In this document: positions 7,953-15,592 of the stretch, in pieces
How positions within the stretch are numbered: position 1 is the first letter of the stretch
Layout: every line of letters starts with the position of its first letter
From: Verrucomicrobiota bacterium
Lineage (GTDB): Bacteria; Chlamydiota; Chlamydiia; Chlamydiales; Rhabdochlamydiaceae
Assembly (NCBI GenBank): GCA_018239715.1
Contig: JAFEGW010000020.1
Coordinates: 1-40,041 of the forward strand
Direction of reading: 5' to 3'
Length of the DNA: 40,041 bases
Position numbers and translations under genes: made by a program
Notes under the pieces: generated by a model
Databases searched by the model: none
Seen by the model: only the letters and a program-made list of their open reading frames with translations
What the model was told of the DNA's origin: nothing

Positions 7953-9029
7953 ATGCTTATTTCTGATTTTAAGATAATTAGGCCTGAATTTGAGCTGAGT
8001 CAAGAAGAAGGCATCCGCTGGCTTGCTGCGGCTCATGCTGAAGCTTCCAGAGAGCCTCACCGGCATGATGAATTTTTAGGCCTACTGAAAAAGGTCGGGC
8101 TAGGAGATCAGAAGATTCTGAAACGAGGCGTTTCCATTCGGGATTGTTTTCATCGCGATTGGGAGAAGATGGAACTCTATCCTGCTAAGGAAAAGCCCGC
8201 AGGAGCCGGTTTCGGCAAGCGGAGTGAAGTTTTTGACCGGGTGGCGACAGATATTTTGGCCCGCTTCTATCCTTCGAGCGAGCAGCTCCCCTCCTACCTG
8301 GTGCATGTGACCTGTACGGGATATGTCGCCCCCAGCCCTGCTCAAAAGCTGGTTTCGCTCAAAGGCGCCGGACATCAGACTATTGTGACACATGCCTATC
8401 ATATGGGATGTTACGCCTCGATTCCTGCTTTGAGAATCGCCCAAGGAAATAAAGAGAAAACAGAGATTGTCCATACAGAGATCTGCAGCTTGCATCTTAA
8501 TCCCGGGCTTCATGGGCTCGAGCAGCTGGTCGTGCAAACTCTTTTCGCCGATGGATTTATTAAATACGAGGTCAGCTCTAGAGAGCGGTCCGGACTTCAG
8601 ATCGTAGCTTTGGATGAACGGATTATTCCCGACTCGATCGATGCCATGCATTGGGTCTGTCAAGATTGGGGCCTTAAAATGAAATTAGCCAAAGACGTCC
8701 CTGTCCTCATTGCAAGGGCACTCCCCGACTTTGTGGCCCAGCTTCGAGAAACAGCGGGGAAGCAAGCGGCAGATGTTTATTTTGCTATCCATCCCGGCGG
8801 GCCGAAAATCATCCAGCAGGTCGGTAAAATTTTAGAGCTCAAACCCGCGCAATATGAACATAGCTTATGGGTCCTTCAGAACTATGGAAATATGTCATCT
8901 GCCACTCTCCCTCATATCTGGGACCTGCTGTGGAAAGATGAAAAGGTTAAAGACGGCTCTTTGATTGTCAGCTTGGCCTTTGGGCCCGGACTGACTTTAG
9001 CGGGAGGAGTTTTTCAATGCGTGCGCTAG
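7953..9029 (+). CDS. Type III polyketide synthase (chalcone/stilbene/alkylresorcinol synthase family)
   Basis: The 358-aa length fits this homodimeric ketosynthase family. The Cys-His-Asn catalytic triad is visible: Cys153 in YHMGCYAS, His280 in FAIHPGGPKI and Asn313 in QNYGNMSSAT. An upstream block VHVTCTGYVAPSPAQ is the usual thiolase-fold strand. Such enzymes extend a CoA-bound starter with malonyl-CoA and cyclise it to an aromatic product. Bacterial members often make long-chain alkylresorcinols or alkylpyrones, but the starter cannot be told from sequence. The gene heads a tight three-gene set: the next ORF overlaps its end by 13 bases and the third overlaps the second. It is divergent from the small lipoprotein gene. 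Confidence 0.87.
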   Translation: MLISDFKIIRPEFELSQEEGIRWLAAAHAEASREPHRHDEFLGLLKKVGLGDQKILKRGVSIRDCFHRDWEKMELYPAKEKPAGAGFGKRSEVFDRVATDILARFYPSSEQLPSYLVHVTCTGYVAPSPAQKLVSLKGAGHQTIVTHAYHMGCYASIPALRIAQGNKEKTEIVHTEICSLHLNPGLHGLEQLVVQTLFADGFIKYEVSSRERSGLQIVALDERIIPDSIDAMHWVCQDWGLKMKLAKDVPVLIARALPDFVAQLRETAGKQAADVYFAIHPGGPKIIQQVGKILELKPAQYEHSLWVLQNYGNMSSATLPHIWDLLWKDEKVKDGSLIVSLAFGPGLTLAGGVFQCVR

Positions 9030-9517
9030 CGCTCGTTCCCTTTATTGTTCAAGCGATCGTGATTATCTTAGACGAATATGTTTTCCATATCAAAAGAGGG
9101 CTTCCTAAATGGGAACGCATCGGACATCCTTTAGATACCTTGAGCGTTCTTGCCTGCTTGGCCTTTGTACTCCTCATGCCTTACGAAGCTTCACTCATTA
9201 AATACTATGTTATGGTCGCCATCTTCTCCTGCCTGCTCGTGACCAAAGATGAGTTTGTCCATAAACACCATTGCCCTGCAGCTGAACATTGGCTTCATGC
9301 CATTCTTTTTGTGAACCATTCGATTCTTCTCTTGGCGATGGGACTCATGTGGCCGAAGATCCACGGGCAGAAGGTCTTTGAGTGGCTGCCTTCTTCCGAA
9401 ATCCTCATTCCTTTTCTATGGATTCAGGCTGCTTTTGCAGGGCTTTTTTTTCTTTATCAGATGATTTACTGGAACTTTGTATATACTCCTTTACAGTCCC
9501 ATGAAACCGATCAATAA
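9017..9517 (+). CDS. Four-helix membrane protein with repeated Asp/Glu/His motifs (putative metalloprotein)
   Basis: This 166-aa protein has about four transmembrane helices (roughly 3-19, 40-57, 60-76 and 94-112, plus a C-terminal one near 131-150). The family is unknown to me. Two similar clusters of metal-type ligands stand out. DEYVFH (19-24) is followed by ERIGH (33-37), and DEFVHKHH (78-85) is followed by EHWLH (90-94), so a DE-x-V-plus-ExxxH unit occurs twice. The pattern suggests a bound metal pair at the membrane surface, as in membrane di-iron oxygenases, but this is inference. The start has AGGAG in the end of the polyketide synthase gene, with which it overlaps by 13 bases. It also overlaps the methyltransferase start, so it likely works on the same product. 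Confidence 0.7.
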   Translation: MRALALVPFIVQAIVIILDEYVFHIKRGLPKWERIGHPLDTLSVLACLAFVLLMPYEASLIKYYVMVAIFSCLLVTKDEFVHKHHCPAAEHWLHAILFVNHSILLLAMGLMWPKIHGQKVFEWLPSSEILIPFLWIQAAFAGLFFLYQMIYWNFVYTPLQSHETDQ

Positions 9518-10229
9518 CGACTTCTACCATGAGCTCGGCGACCGGTGGCAAACGGCCACCGACCATCCGATTGCTCTTTTAAGAGCTGAGAACCGGCTGC
9601 GCAATCCCTGGATTGCGAGCTTTCTCCCCTTCCCTGTCAAGATTTTAGATTTGGGCTGCGGGGCAGGTTTTCTGACGCAGGAGATGGCTAAGCGCGGGCA
9701 TGAAGTTGTAGGGATAGATCTATCGGAAGAGAGCTTGCGTATAGCCCAAAAACTCGATGAGACCCGCCGTGTCAAGTATGTCCGGGGAGATGCAACAACA
9801 ACTCCATTTCCCGCGTCTAGTTTTGATGTCGTTTGTGCGATGGATTTATTAGAGCATGTCCAAAATCCTGAGGCCCTTGTCCGCGAAGCCTCGCGGCTGC
9901 TCCGGCCTGGTGGACTTTTCTTCTTTCACACTTTCAATCGGACGGCGTTAAGCTGGCTGCTCGTGATCAAAGGCGTCGAATGGTGTGTTAAAAATACTCC
10001 TCCTCATATGCATGTGCTGAGGATGTTTATTAAACCTCGGGAACTTGAAGCGATGTGCAAGGACGTGGGACTGCGAGTTCAGGAGGTCCGCGGGCTCAAT
10101 GTGAAATTTAAGAGCAAGGCTTTTTGGAAGATGGTCTTTACTAGAAGCGTTCCTGATGAGTTGAAGTTCGTCTTTACGGATTCTCTTTCAACGGGCTACT
10201 GCGGAGTTGCTACGAAAAGTAATTCGTGA
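9501..10229 (+). CDS. UbiG-like SAM-dependent O-methyltransferase
   Basis: Class I methyltransferase motifs run in order: ILDLGCGAGFL (motif I), EVVGIDLSEESL (motif II), FDVVCAMDLLEHV, and LRPGGLFFFHTFNRT. The last block plus the following MFIKPREL region resembles UbiG and related quinone O-methyltransferases rather than a generic methyltransferase. It probably methylates a phenolic hydroxyl on the aromatic product of the upstream polyketide synthase. The ATG at 9501 was chosen because the protein then begins like UbiG (MKPINNDFYHELGDRWQ). It overlaps the membrane-protein stop by 17 bases, implying translational coupling. An earlier in-frame start at 9477 would add eight unlikely residues. 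It ends by overlapping the convergent neighbour by 20 bases. Confidence 0.85.
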   Translation: MKPINNDFYHELGDRWQTATDHPIALLRAENRLRNPWIASFLPFPVKILDLGCGAGFLTQEMAKRGHEVVGIDLSEESLRIAQKLDETRRVKYVRGDATTTPFPASSFDVVCAMDLLEHVQNPEALVREASRLLRPGGLFFFHTFNRTALSWLLVIKGVEWCVKNTPPHMHVLRMFIKPRELEAMCKDVGLRVQEVRGLNVKFKSKAFWKMVFTRSVPDELKFVFTDSLSTGYCGVATKSNS

Positions 10230-10692
10230 TGCGGCCGATGCGAAATTGACGCTCTTCATTGACTTTCATCATATCACGCCAGAGTTCGTCTTGTTTCTCC
10301 CCTTCTTTGGCGATTTTTTGCTGATCCGAAGTAATGACAGAGACTTTTTCCGTCATGTCGACTTTCTTAGCCTTGATGTGCATTTGCATTTTGCGGACAA
10401 TCGAAGCGTAGTTTTTGATATTCCAGCGATGGACCCTATCAGGGATCAGGTGAGCCGTCGAAGAAGGCTCAAATTCCAGCTGAGAACTATAATTGGATGT
10501 TTGTTCGACTTCTTTGTTCCATTCTTTTGTCACGATATCGGTTTTACGGGGGGCCGGCTTCGAAGAGGGCTGCTGTTGAGGAACGAGCGCAGGAACGCGC
10601 AGAGCTGTTGCCTGAGCATAAGAATGCGTCGACTCCACCGGAGCTTCTTGGAGGGCATTTTGGATTTTTTCCAGCAGCTCTTTATGCTTCAC
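10210..10692 (-). CDS. Hypothetical coiled-coil protein, 160 aa
   Basis: It starts at a GTG with AAGGA eight bases upstream. The product has a charged N-terminal helix, a Pro/Gln-rich middle (ALVPQQQPSSKPAPRK) and a charged C-terminal helical half (for example IVRKMQMHIKAKKVDM). No signal peptide or membrane segment is present. I do not recognise a family. A long plus-strand ORF covers the same bases but its product is Phe/Arg-rich with no ribosome site and reads as an antisense shadow. The gene converges on the methyltransferase gene with a 20-base overlap. Confidence 0.6.
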   Translation of the reverse strand: MKHKELLEKIQNALQEAPVESTHSYAQATALRVPALVPQQQPSSKPAPRKTDIVTKEWNKEVEQTSNYSSQLEFEPSSTAHLIPDRVHRWNIKNYASIVRKMQMHIKAKKVDMTEKVSVITSDQQKIAKEGEKQDELWRDMMKVNEERQFRIGRITNYFS

Positions 10693-10757
10693 AATTTTAA
10701 TCCTTTATTCTTCAGCATTTTAACATTTCTTTATATTTTATATCAAATATTTTTTTG

Positions 10758-10786
10758 TTGCCCTCGAGCGATAAGAGGTTTATACT
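10758..10786 (+). promoter_or_regulatory. Sigma-70/sigma-66-type promoter of the thiol peroxidase gene
   Basis: TTGCCC at 10758-10763 and TATACT at 10781-10786 are separated by exactly 17 bases, close to the vegetative consensus. Transcription would start near 10793, giving a leader of about 18 bases that holds the AAGGA ribosome site before the ATG at 10811. No operator-like palindrome is evident. Confidence 0.6.
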
Positions 10787-10810
10787 CATGGACTTTAACA
10801 AAGGATATCT

Positions 10811-11314
10811 ATGGCTCAAGTCCAACTGAAAGGATCCTCTATTCACACCAATGGAAACCTGCCTACAAAGGGTCAAAAAGCCCCTTCAATCCATGCGGTA
10901 GATACTGAGCTCAAAGATAGAAACTTAAGCGATTTTACGGGCAAAAAAAAGATTATTTGCTTTGTCCCCAGTCTCGATACCCCTGTTTGTTCTATGTCGG
11001 CCCAGAAGTTCAGCCAAGCAGTAACAAAGCATCCTGGAGTAGTTGTTTTGTATATCTCGGCGGATACCCCTTTTGCTCTCAAAAGAATTTGTGTGGCGGA
11101 AAATGGAATGGGTCAGATCATTCCCCTCTCTTTAGTCCGTTCCAAAAAGACCGCTGAAGATTATGGAGTCCTTCTGCAAGACGGTCCTTTAACAGGGATC
11201 TGCGCGCGGGCAGTTGTTGTTTTGGATGAGAAAGATCACGTGATCTATAGTCAGCTTGTTGATGAAATCACCCATGAGCCTGATTATGATAAGGCTTTAG
11301 AGGCTGCAAGGTAA
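10811..11314 (+). CDS. tpx: Thiol peroxidase (atypical 2-Cys peroxiredoxin)
   Basis: The 167-aa length and layout match Tpx. The peroxidatic Cys60 lies in PSLDTPVCSM (usual form PSxDTPVC) and the resolving Cys94 lies in ALKRICVAENG at the expected distance. Tpx reduces hydrogen peroxide and alkyl hydroperoxides in the cytoplasm using thioredoxin. An AAGGA precedes the ATG and a good promoter lies upstream. The gene abuts the convergent 643-aa coiled-coil gene: their stop codons are adjacent with no spacer. Confidence 0.95.
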   Translation: MAQVQLKGSSIHTNGNLPTKGQKAPSIHAVDTELKDRNLSDFTGKKKIICFVPSLDTPVCSMSAQKFSQAVTKHPGVVVLYISADTPFALKRICVAENGMGQIIPLSLVRSKKTAEDYGVLLQDGPLTGICARAVVVLDEKDHVIYSQLVDEITHEPDYDKALEAAR

Positions 11315-13246
11315 TTAGTAGCTAGCAAGGAGCTGCTGATATTTTTCATGCTCAGCCCATTGAGATGGCAAAGAGCAGCGCTCTTTTTCAACCTGGGAAT
11401 AATTTTGATGGATAGTTTCGATTTTTTTCGCAATTGGATTTGTTGCGGACAGGTTCGCTTTTTTATGATGTTCAATGCATCTGATAGGTAATATATACTG
11501 TTGACTTTCGAGTTCGGTTATTTTTTTAGAAAGATCGGACGGAGGATTTTCCGCATCACGCTGTTGATAGAGCTTCCGAAGTGTTTTTAGATCCGCGGAG
11601 AGCTTTATTAAGTTAGAAGTTTCATCCATCATGTTTTGCGTACTTTCTGCATTCTTTTGAAGTTTTGCATTTTCAGTTCTTAATTTGTAGATGTATGCAG
11701 AAACCCAGTTATACCCTTCTGAAATAAGATTATTCTCTCTCATTTGACTAAGGGCTTCTTCGGCGTCTTGAGGTGTCTTGCTAGTTTTTCTTATTAATTC
11801 TTCCGTTTGAGATCGGAAGAGCTCTTCCATCAAGAGCTGGAACTTGACAAGGTTTTCTTCTTTGCTATTTTTAGACACTTCCTCTAAGAGGTTTTTCATT
11901 TGATTTCCCTGATACATGATTTGAGGTGCAAGGATGGGTTGTTTCCAGACGCTGGCCGTGCTGGCTTCATCCATCAAAGCGAGCAGCTTGATGATAACCT
12001 CATTGAGATCTTTCCATTTTTGGTAATTAGATAAAGCGTGGAAAGTGCTGATCAAGGCCGCTATCTTTTGTTTGAGCGCGGCCACAGATCGAGGAGTTCG
12101 GCGAAAGAAATAATTTTCGAAGTCCCCCATTTGAGCTAAGTTTGCATTGTAGGTTCTCAGCGGTTTTTGGCAAATTTCATTTTGATAAACCACATGCCTT
12201 TGTTGGATATGGTCGTCGTTTAACGTCTCTAAAAACTCCTCTAGTTCTTTTAGCGTAAAAGTATGCGTTCCTTCACGCTGCTGTCGAGCATGGTTGTACT
12301 TGATGTCTAATTCTTCTGATTCTCGGCTGAGTTGCTCGATTTTGATCTGAGACAAACCTATTTCGAGAGCTTTACCCAGTTGCTGTAATTCTTGGATAAA
12401 GTTGGATGGACTTTCGAGGAGGGCTGTTTTGCAGGATAAAATATGGTCTAGAAAAGAGACCGCTACAGGTCGATCGCTCTCAAGAAGTAAATAGATATCC
12501 TTGGAGATTTTGTCCAGAAGTGTGCGGGCTTCCTCTGCAGAGGCATGAACCTTAGCTTTTAAATCTATAAGTAGAGTTTTAACCATTTCTTTTTTGCGGT
12601 TTAAGGGCATAGATTGCAAGGGAGTGGTTTGCCGATCTATCGTTTTATCAATACCGAATTTCATCAACTGAAGATTTTTTGCCACGCTCTCATAAGATGG
12701 ATCTTTTTTAATGCTATTGAATTCACTGACCGGAGCAGGAAGATCACTGGGATGTTTGAATGCTGAGGGTATGTCATGCGACTCGAGGGCTTTGCGCAAG
12801 AGCTCAGCGTTTCTGCGGCCACTTATATCGAAAACGCCAGGAATAGAAGCTGCCGGATTATCAAAATCAGGGTTAGGAAGTTCGACCACATCGGGTTGAT
12901 TATCTTTCATTTTGAGGGTTTGAGGTCTCGTCGAGTTTAGCAGGTCTTTTGCCGTTTCAGGCTTGAGTTTTAGGATATTAATCCCTAGGATGTTCCCACG
13001 GATTTCTAAGCTATAATGCCCTGTGGAAGAGGGGGGCTTTAAAGTCACAGTAAAGCTATCTAAGAGACGAATCCTCTCCACCTTTTCAGAGAAGGCCTGA
13101 TTTTTTGCGAGAATATGCAGGATCTTATCGATCTCCGCTAGGGCTTTAGCGGAAGAAGCTGGGAGGACTCGATCCCCTTCCATGGCCGCTTTTAGGCTGA
13201 ATTCTTTTGTTTTGCTATCTTTAATAAACGAAAATTCTATTGTCAT
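11315..13246 (-). CDS. Long coiled-coil hypothetical protein, 643 aa
   Basis: The protein is soluble and mostly helical, rich in Lys, Glu, Leu and Gln, with coiled-coil-like stretches such as LKELEEFLETLNDDHIQQRH and a long helical C-terminal third. A small beta-rich N-terminal part (IEFSFIKDSKTKEFSL, then FTVTLKPPSSTGHYSLEIRG) precedes it. There is no signal peptide and no family I recognise. Upstream lies a strongly AT-rich tract of about 100 bases, as for the kinase gene. Size, helicity and lack of relatives fit a chlamydial effector or structural protein, but nothing in the sequence proves this. Confidence 0.7.
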   Translation of the reverse strand: MTIEFSFIKDSKTKEFSLKAAMEGDRVLPASSAKALAEIDKILHILAKNQAFSEKVERIRLLDSFTVTLKPPSSTGHYSLEIRGNILGINILKLKPETAKDLLNSTRPQTLKMKDNQPDVVELPNPDFDNPAASIPGVFDISGRRNAELLRKALESHDIPSAFKHPSDLPAPVSEFNSIKKDPSYESVAKNLQLMKFGIDKTIDRQTTPLQSMPLNRKKEMVKTLLIDLKAKVHASAEEARTLLDKISKDIYLLLESDRPVAVSFLDHILSCKTALLESPSNFIQELQQLGKALEIGLSQIKIEQLSRESEELDIKYNHARQQREGTHTFTLKELEEFLETLNDDHIQQRHVVYQNEICQKPLRTYNANLAQMGDFENYFFRRTPRSVAALKQKIAALISTFHALSNYQKWKDLNEVIIKLLALMDEASTASVWKQPILAPQIMYQGNQMKNLLEEVSKNSKEENLVKFQLLMEELFRSQTEELIRKTSKTPQDAEEALSQMRENNLISEGYNWVSAYIYKLRTENAKLQKNAESTQNMMDETSNLIKLSADLKTLRKLYQQRDAENPPSDLSKKITELESQQYILPIRCIEHHKKANLSATNPIAKKIETIHQNYSQVEKERCSLPSQWAEHEKYQQLLASY

Positions 13247-13358
13247 ATTTTTAATCTCTTTTATTAATTATAATTAAAAATTTGATTAAATAATATAAAA
13301 TATTTCAAATTTATCTATTTGGTTATTAAGTGTTTAAAAATCACTTATATTCAAGAGT
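13247..13358. promoter_or_regulatory. AT-rich spacer between malic enzyme and the 643-aa protein
   Basis: The bases directly upstream of the 643-aa gene are almost entirely A and T (for example ATTAATTATAATTAAAAAT). The part nearest the malic-enzyme stop contains a short inverted pair, AAGTG and CACTT, around 13328-13346. It probably holds the promoter of the minus-strand coiled-coil gene; individual promoter elements cannot be picked out. Confidence 0.3.
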
Positions 13359-15026
13359 TTACGCAGTGTAATGAGGATGCCACACGGCAGAAGCAATCAT
13401 CTTTTTGCGGGCTTTTTCATCGGTCTTGGGGGCAAGCCCTTCGTCCTGGGCGACTTTAATGACGGCCAGGGCGATCTCTTGGGAAATAGAGGGCAATTTC
13501 TCAAAAGGCGGAAAAAGGGTCCCCTGAGGGGTATGGAGCATAGGCGAATAGCTGCTTAAAATTTCAGCGGCCTTGTAGAACATCGATTCGGAGACTTCCC
13601 TCGCTTTGCAGGCAATGACTCCAAGGCCCACTCCAGGAAAAATATAGACGTTATTACACTGGGCGATGGGGACCTTTTTTCCGTCATAAAAGACCTCTTC
13701 GAAAGGGCTGCCGGTGGCAATGATCGCTTTACCTTTCGTCCATTGCAGAAGATCTGCAGGATGGGCTTCGCACTTGGAAGTGGGATTTGAAAGAGGAAAA
13801 ACGATGGGCCGTTCGACATATTGGGCCATGGTAGTGATCACCTCTTGAGTAAAGGCTCCGCCTTGGGTGGAAACTCCGATCAAGACCGTCGGGCGGACTG
13901 CTTTCACGACATCTAAAAGAGTGATCGGGCCGGATGTCTTCCATAGGGAGACCTCTTCTTGAGATCGGGCAAACGGCTTTTGATGATCAGGAATATCAGG
14001 CAGGCCTTGATGGACCAGTCCATGGATATCGATGACATAGATTTCCTGTTTAGCTTTTGCCTCGGAAATGCCAGAAGCTATCATAGCGCCTAAAAAGTGA
14101 TGGGCAATCCCTATGCCGGCTGAGCCTCCCCCGAAAATCACTATTCTTTGCTGATGCAGCTCTGCTTGGTTCATTTTGATTGCAGTCAGGAGGGCGGCAA
14201 GAGCAACGGAAGCAGTCCCTTGGATGTCGTCATTGAAAGAACAAATCTTGTGCCGGTATTTTTCTAAAAGAGGCTGAGCATGACTCCGCCCAAAATCCTC
14301 CCATTGCAAAAGAACTTGGGGAAACCGTTTCTTAACGGCTCTGACAAAGCGGTCGACAAAGAGGTCGTATTCTTTCCCGGAGATGCGGGGCTGCCGCCAG
14401 CCGATATAAAAAGGGTCGTTGAGAAGCGTGGGGTTATTCGTACCGACGTCGAGCATAACAGGCAGGGTACGGCCTGGATGGATGCCTCCAAAAAGCGTGT
14501 AGAGGGTGAGCTTGCCGACAGGAATGGCCATGCCTCCGGTGCCTAAGTCGCCCAGCCCTAAGATCCTTTCGCCATCTGTCACCACGATGACATCGATCTC
14601 ATCGGAAGAGATATTTTCGAAGATTTTTTCCATTTTGTCACGATGGGGATAGGCTAGATAGATCCCCCGGGGATCGGTGTACAGATAACTAAAATGTAAA
14701 GAAACATCCCCTACAGTCGGTGTGTAGATGTAAGGGAGCATTTCTGTGATATTCTCAGAAACTAAGCGATAGAATAGAATCTCATTCCGATTATGCAAAG
14801 CCGATAGAAAAAGATGTTTGGTTAGATCGGACGTTTGAGCTTTGAAATTCTGATAGCGGCGATGGGCCTGCTCTTCTAAGGTTGAAACATGGTACGGAAG
14901 GAGCCCATGGAGATTTAATCGATCCCTCTCCTCGGATGTAAAGGCGGTTCCTTTATTGAGAAGTGGATCTCTGAGGATGTGCTGAGGTTTGCAAGCAGAT
15001 GCTTTCTTGGGGCGCCTGGACTTCAT
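13359..15026 (-). CDS. maeA: NAD-type malic enzyme (malate dehydrogenase, oxaloacetate-decarboxylating)
   Basis: At 555 aa this is the long-form malic enzyme. Visible signatures are YTPTVGDVSLHFS, the catalytic-region block VVTDGERILGLGDLGTGG, the metal/malate block CSFNDDIQGTASVALAALL, the nucleotide-binding loop IVIFGGGSAGIGIAHH, and IGVSTQGGAFT followed by PLSNPTSKCEA. The enzyme converts malate to pyruvate and CO2 while reducing NAD(P). The long form with this N-terminus is typically NAD-linked (maeA/sfcA type), though cofactor choice is inferred. In a chlamydial cell it would link TCA intermediates to pyruvate. It has no obvious operon partner; a small membrane-protein gene lies 37 bases upstream on the same strand. 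Confidence 0.93.
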   Translation of the reverse strand: MKSRRPKKASACKPQHILRDPLLNKGTAFTSEERDRLNLHGLLPYHVSTLEEQAHRRYQNFKAQTSDLTKHLFLSALHNRNEILFYRLVSENITEMLPYIYTPTVGDVSLHFSYLYTDPRGIYLAYPHRDKMEKIFENISSDEIDVIVVTDGERILGLGDLGTGGMAIPVGKLTLYTLFGGIHPGRTLPVMLDVGTNNPTLLNDPFYIGWRQPRISGKEYDLFVDRFVRAVKKRFPQVLLQWEDFGRSHAQPLLEKYRHKICSFNDDIQGTASVALAALLTAIKMNQAELHQQRIVIFGGGSAGIGIAHHFLGAMIASGISEAKAKQEIYVIDIHGLVHQGLPDIPDHQKPFARSQEEVSLWKTSGPITLLDVVKAVRPTVLIGVSTQGGAFTQEVITTMAQYVERPIVFPLSNPTSKCEAHPADLLQWTKGKAIIATGSPFEEVFYDGKKVPIAQCNNVYIFPGVGLGVIACKAREVSESMFYKAAEILSSYSPMLHTPQGTLFPPFEKLPSISQEIALAVIKVAQDEGLAPKTDEKARKKMIASAVWHPHYTA

Positions 15027-15063
15027 ACCTTCCTTTTAAGGAAGAGGCGTTTATTTTCGCAAA

Positions 15064-15492
15064 TTAATTAAACCGTATCTCTCCATCCATAGAGGAAAAA
15101 ACAGGCCTTAACTCGGTGCCTATCTGTTCTTGTAGGAGTTTTTCTTTTTGTTTGCTCATATGCGTCCATGTCAGATGTAACAAAGAATAACTTGCAGGGA
15201 TCAGATAATAACGGTTACGAATGGCTAAAGCAGAAAAAACCACGGTTTGAGTGACAGCGGCAAACAAAAAGCCTCGGTGTTGAACATTTCTTTCGGCAAA
15301 TGCGACGCCCTCTTTTTCGTATTCAGTCGGGGCATAAAGATTGCAGTGCCTGCGATAGGTTCTCATGCGAATGGTTCGATAAAGAAATTGTATCATGACA
15401 GGAATCAAGGTCATGCAAAGCGGAACATAAGAGCGGGGCGGGAGTCTTGACAAATGGTGTACAGCTCTACTGGAGATCGCTGAAACATTCAT
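15064..15492 (-). CDS. Small hypothetical membrane protein, 142 aa
   Basis: Two hydrophobic segments are visible, about residues 22-38 (YVPLCMTLIPVMIQFLY) and 75-105 (FLFAAVTQTVVFSALAI and the following LIPASYSLLHL), separated by a basic, polar loop. It resembles the small membrane protein at 2693-3052 in general design only. No family is recognised. It lies upstream of the malic enzyme gene on the same strand and could be co-transcribed. It is divergent from the 1920-aa gene. Confidence 0.5.
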   Translation of the reverse strand: MNVSAISSRAVHHLSRLPPRSYVPLCMTLIPVMIQFLYRTIRMRTYRRHCNLYAPTEYEKEGVAFAERNVQHRGFLFAAVTQTVVFSALAIRNRYYLIPASYSLLHLTWTHMSKQKEKLLQEQIGTELRPVFSSMDGEIRFN

Positions 15493-15592
15493 ACATTTCC
15501 TCTATAAAATAGACATTATAGCTTAGAAACATTTTTTTTGCTTTCAAAGCTTTTGTTCTATTAAACTGCTGCGAAAAAAAATTAGGTGAAAA

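Noticed and set aside
10207-10908. 233-aa plus-strand ORF
   Set aside because: It runs antisense to the GTG-started 160-aa gene, overlaps the tpx start, and its Phe/Arg-rich product looks like a shadow.
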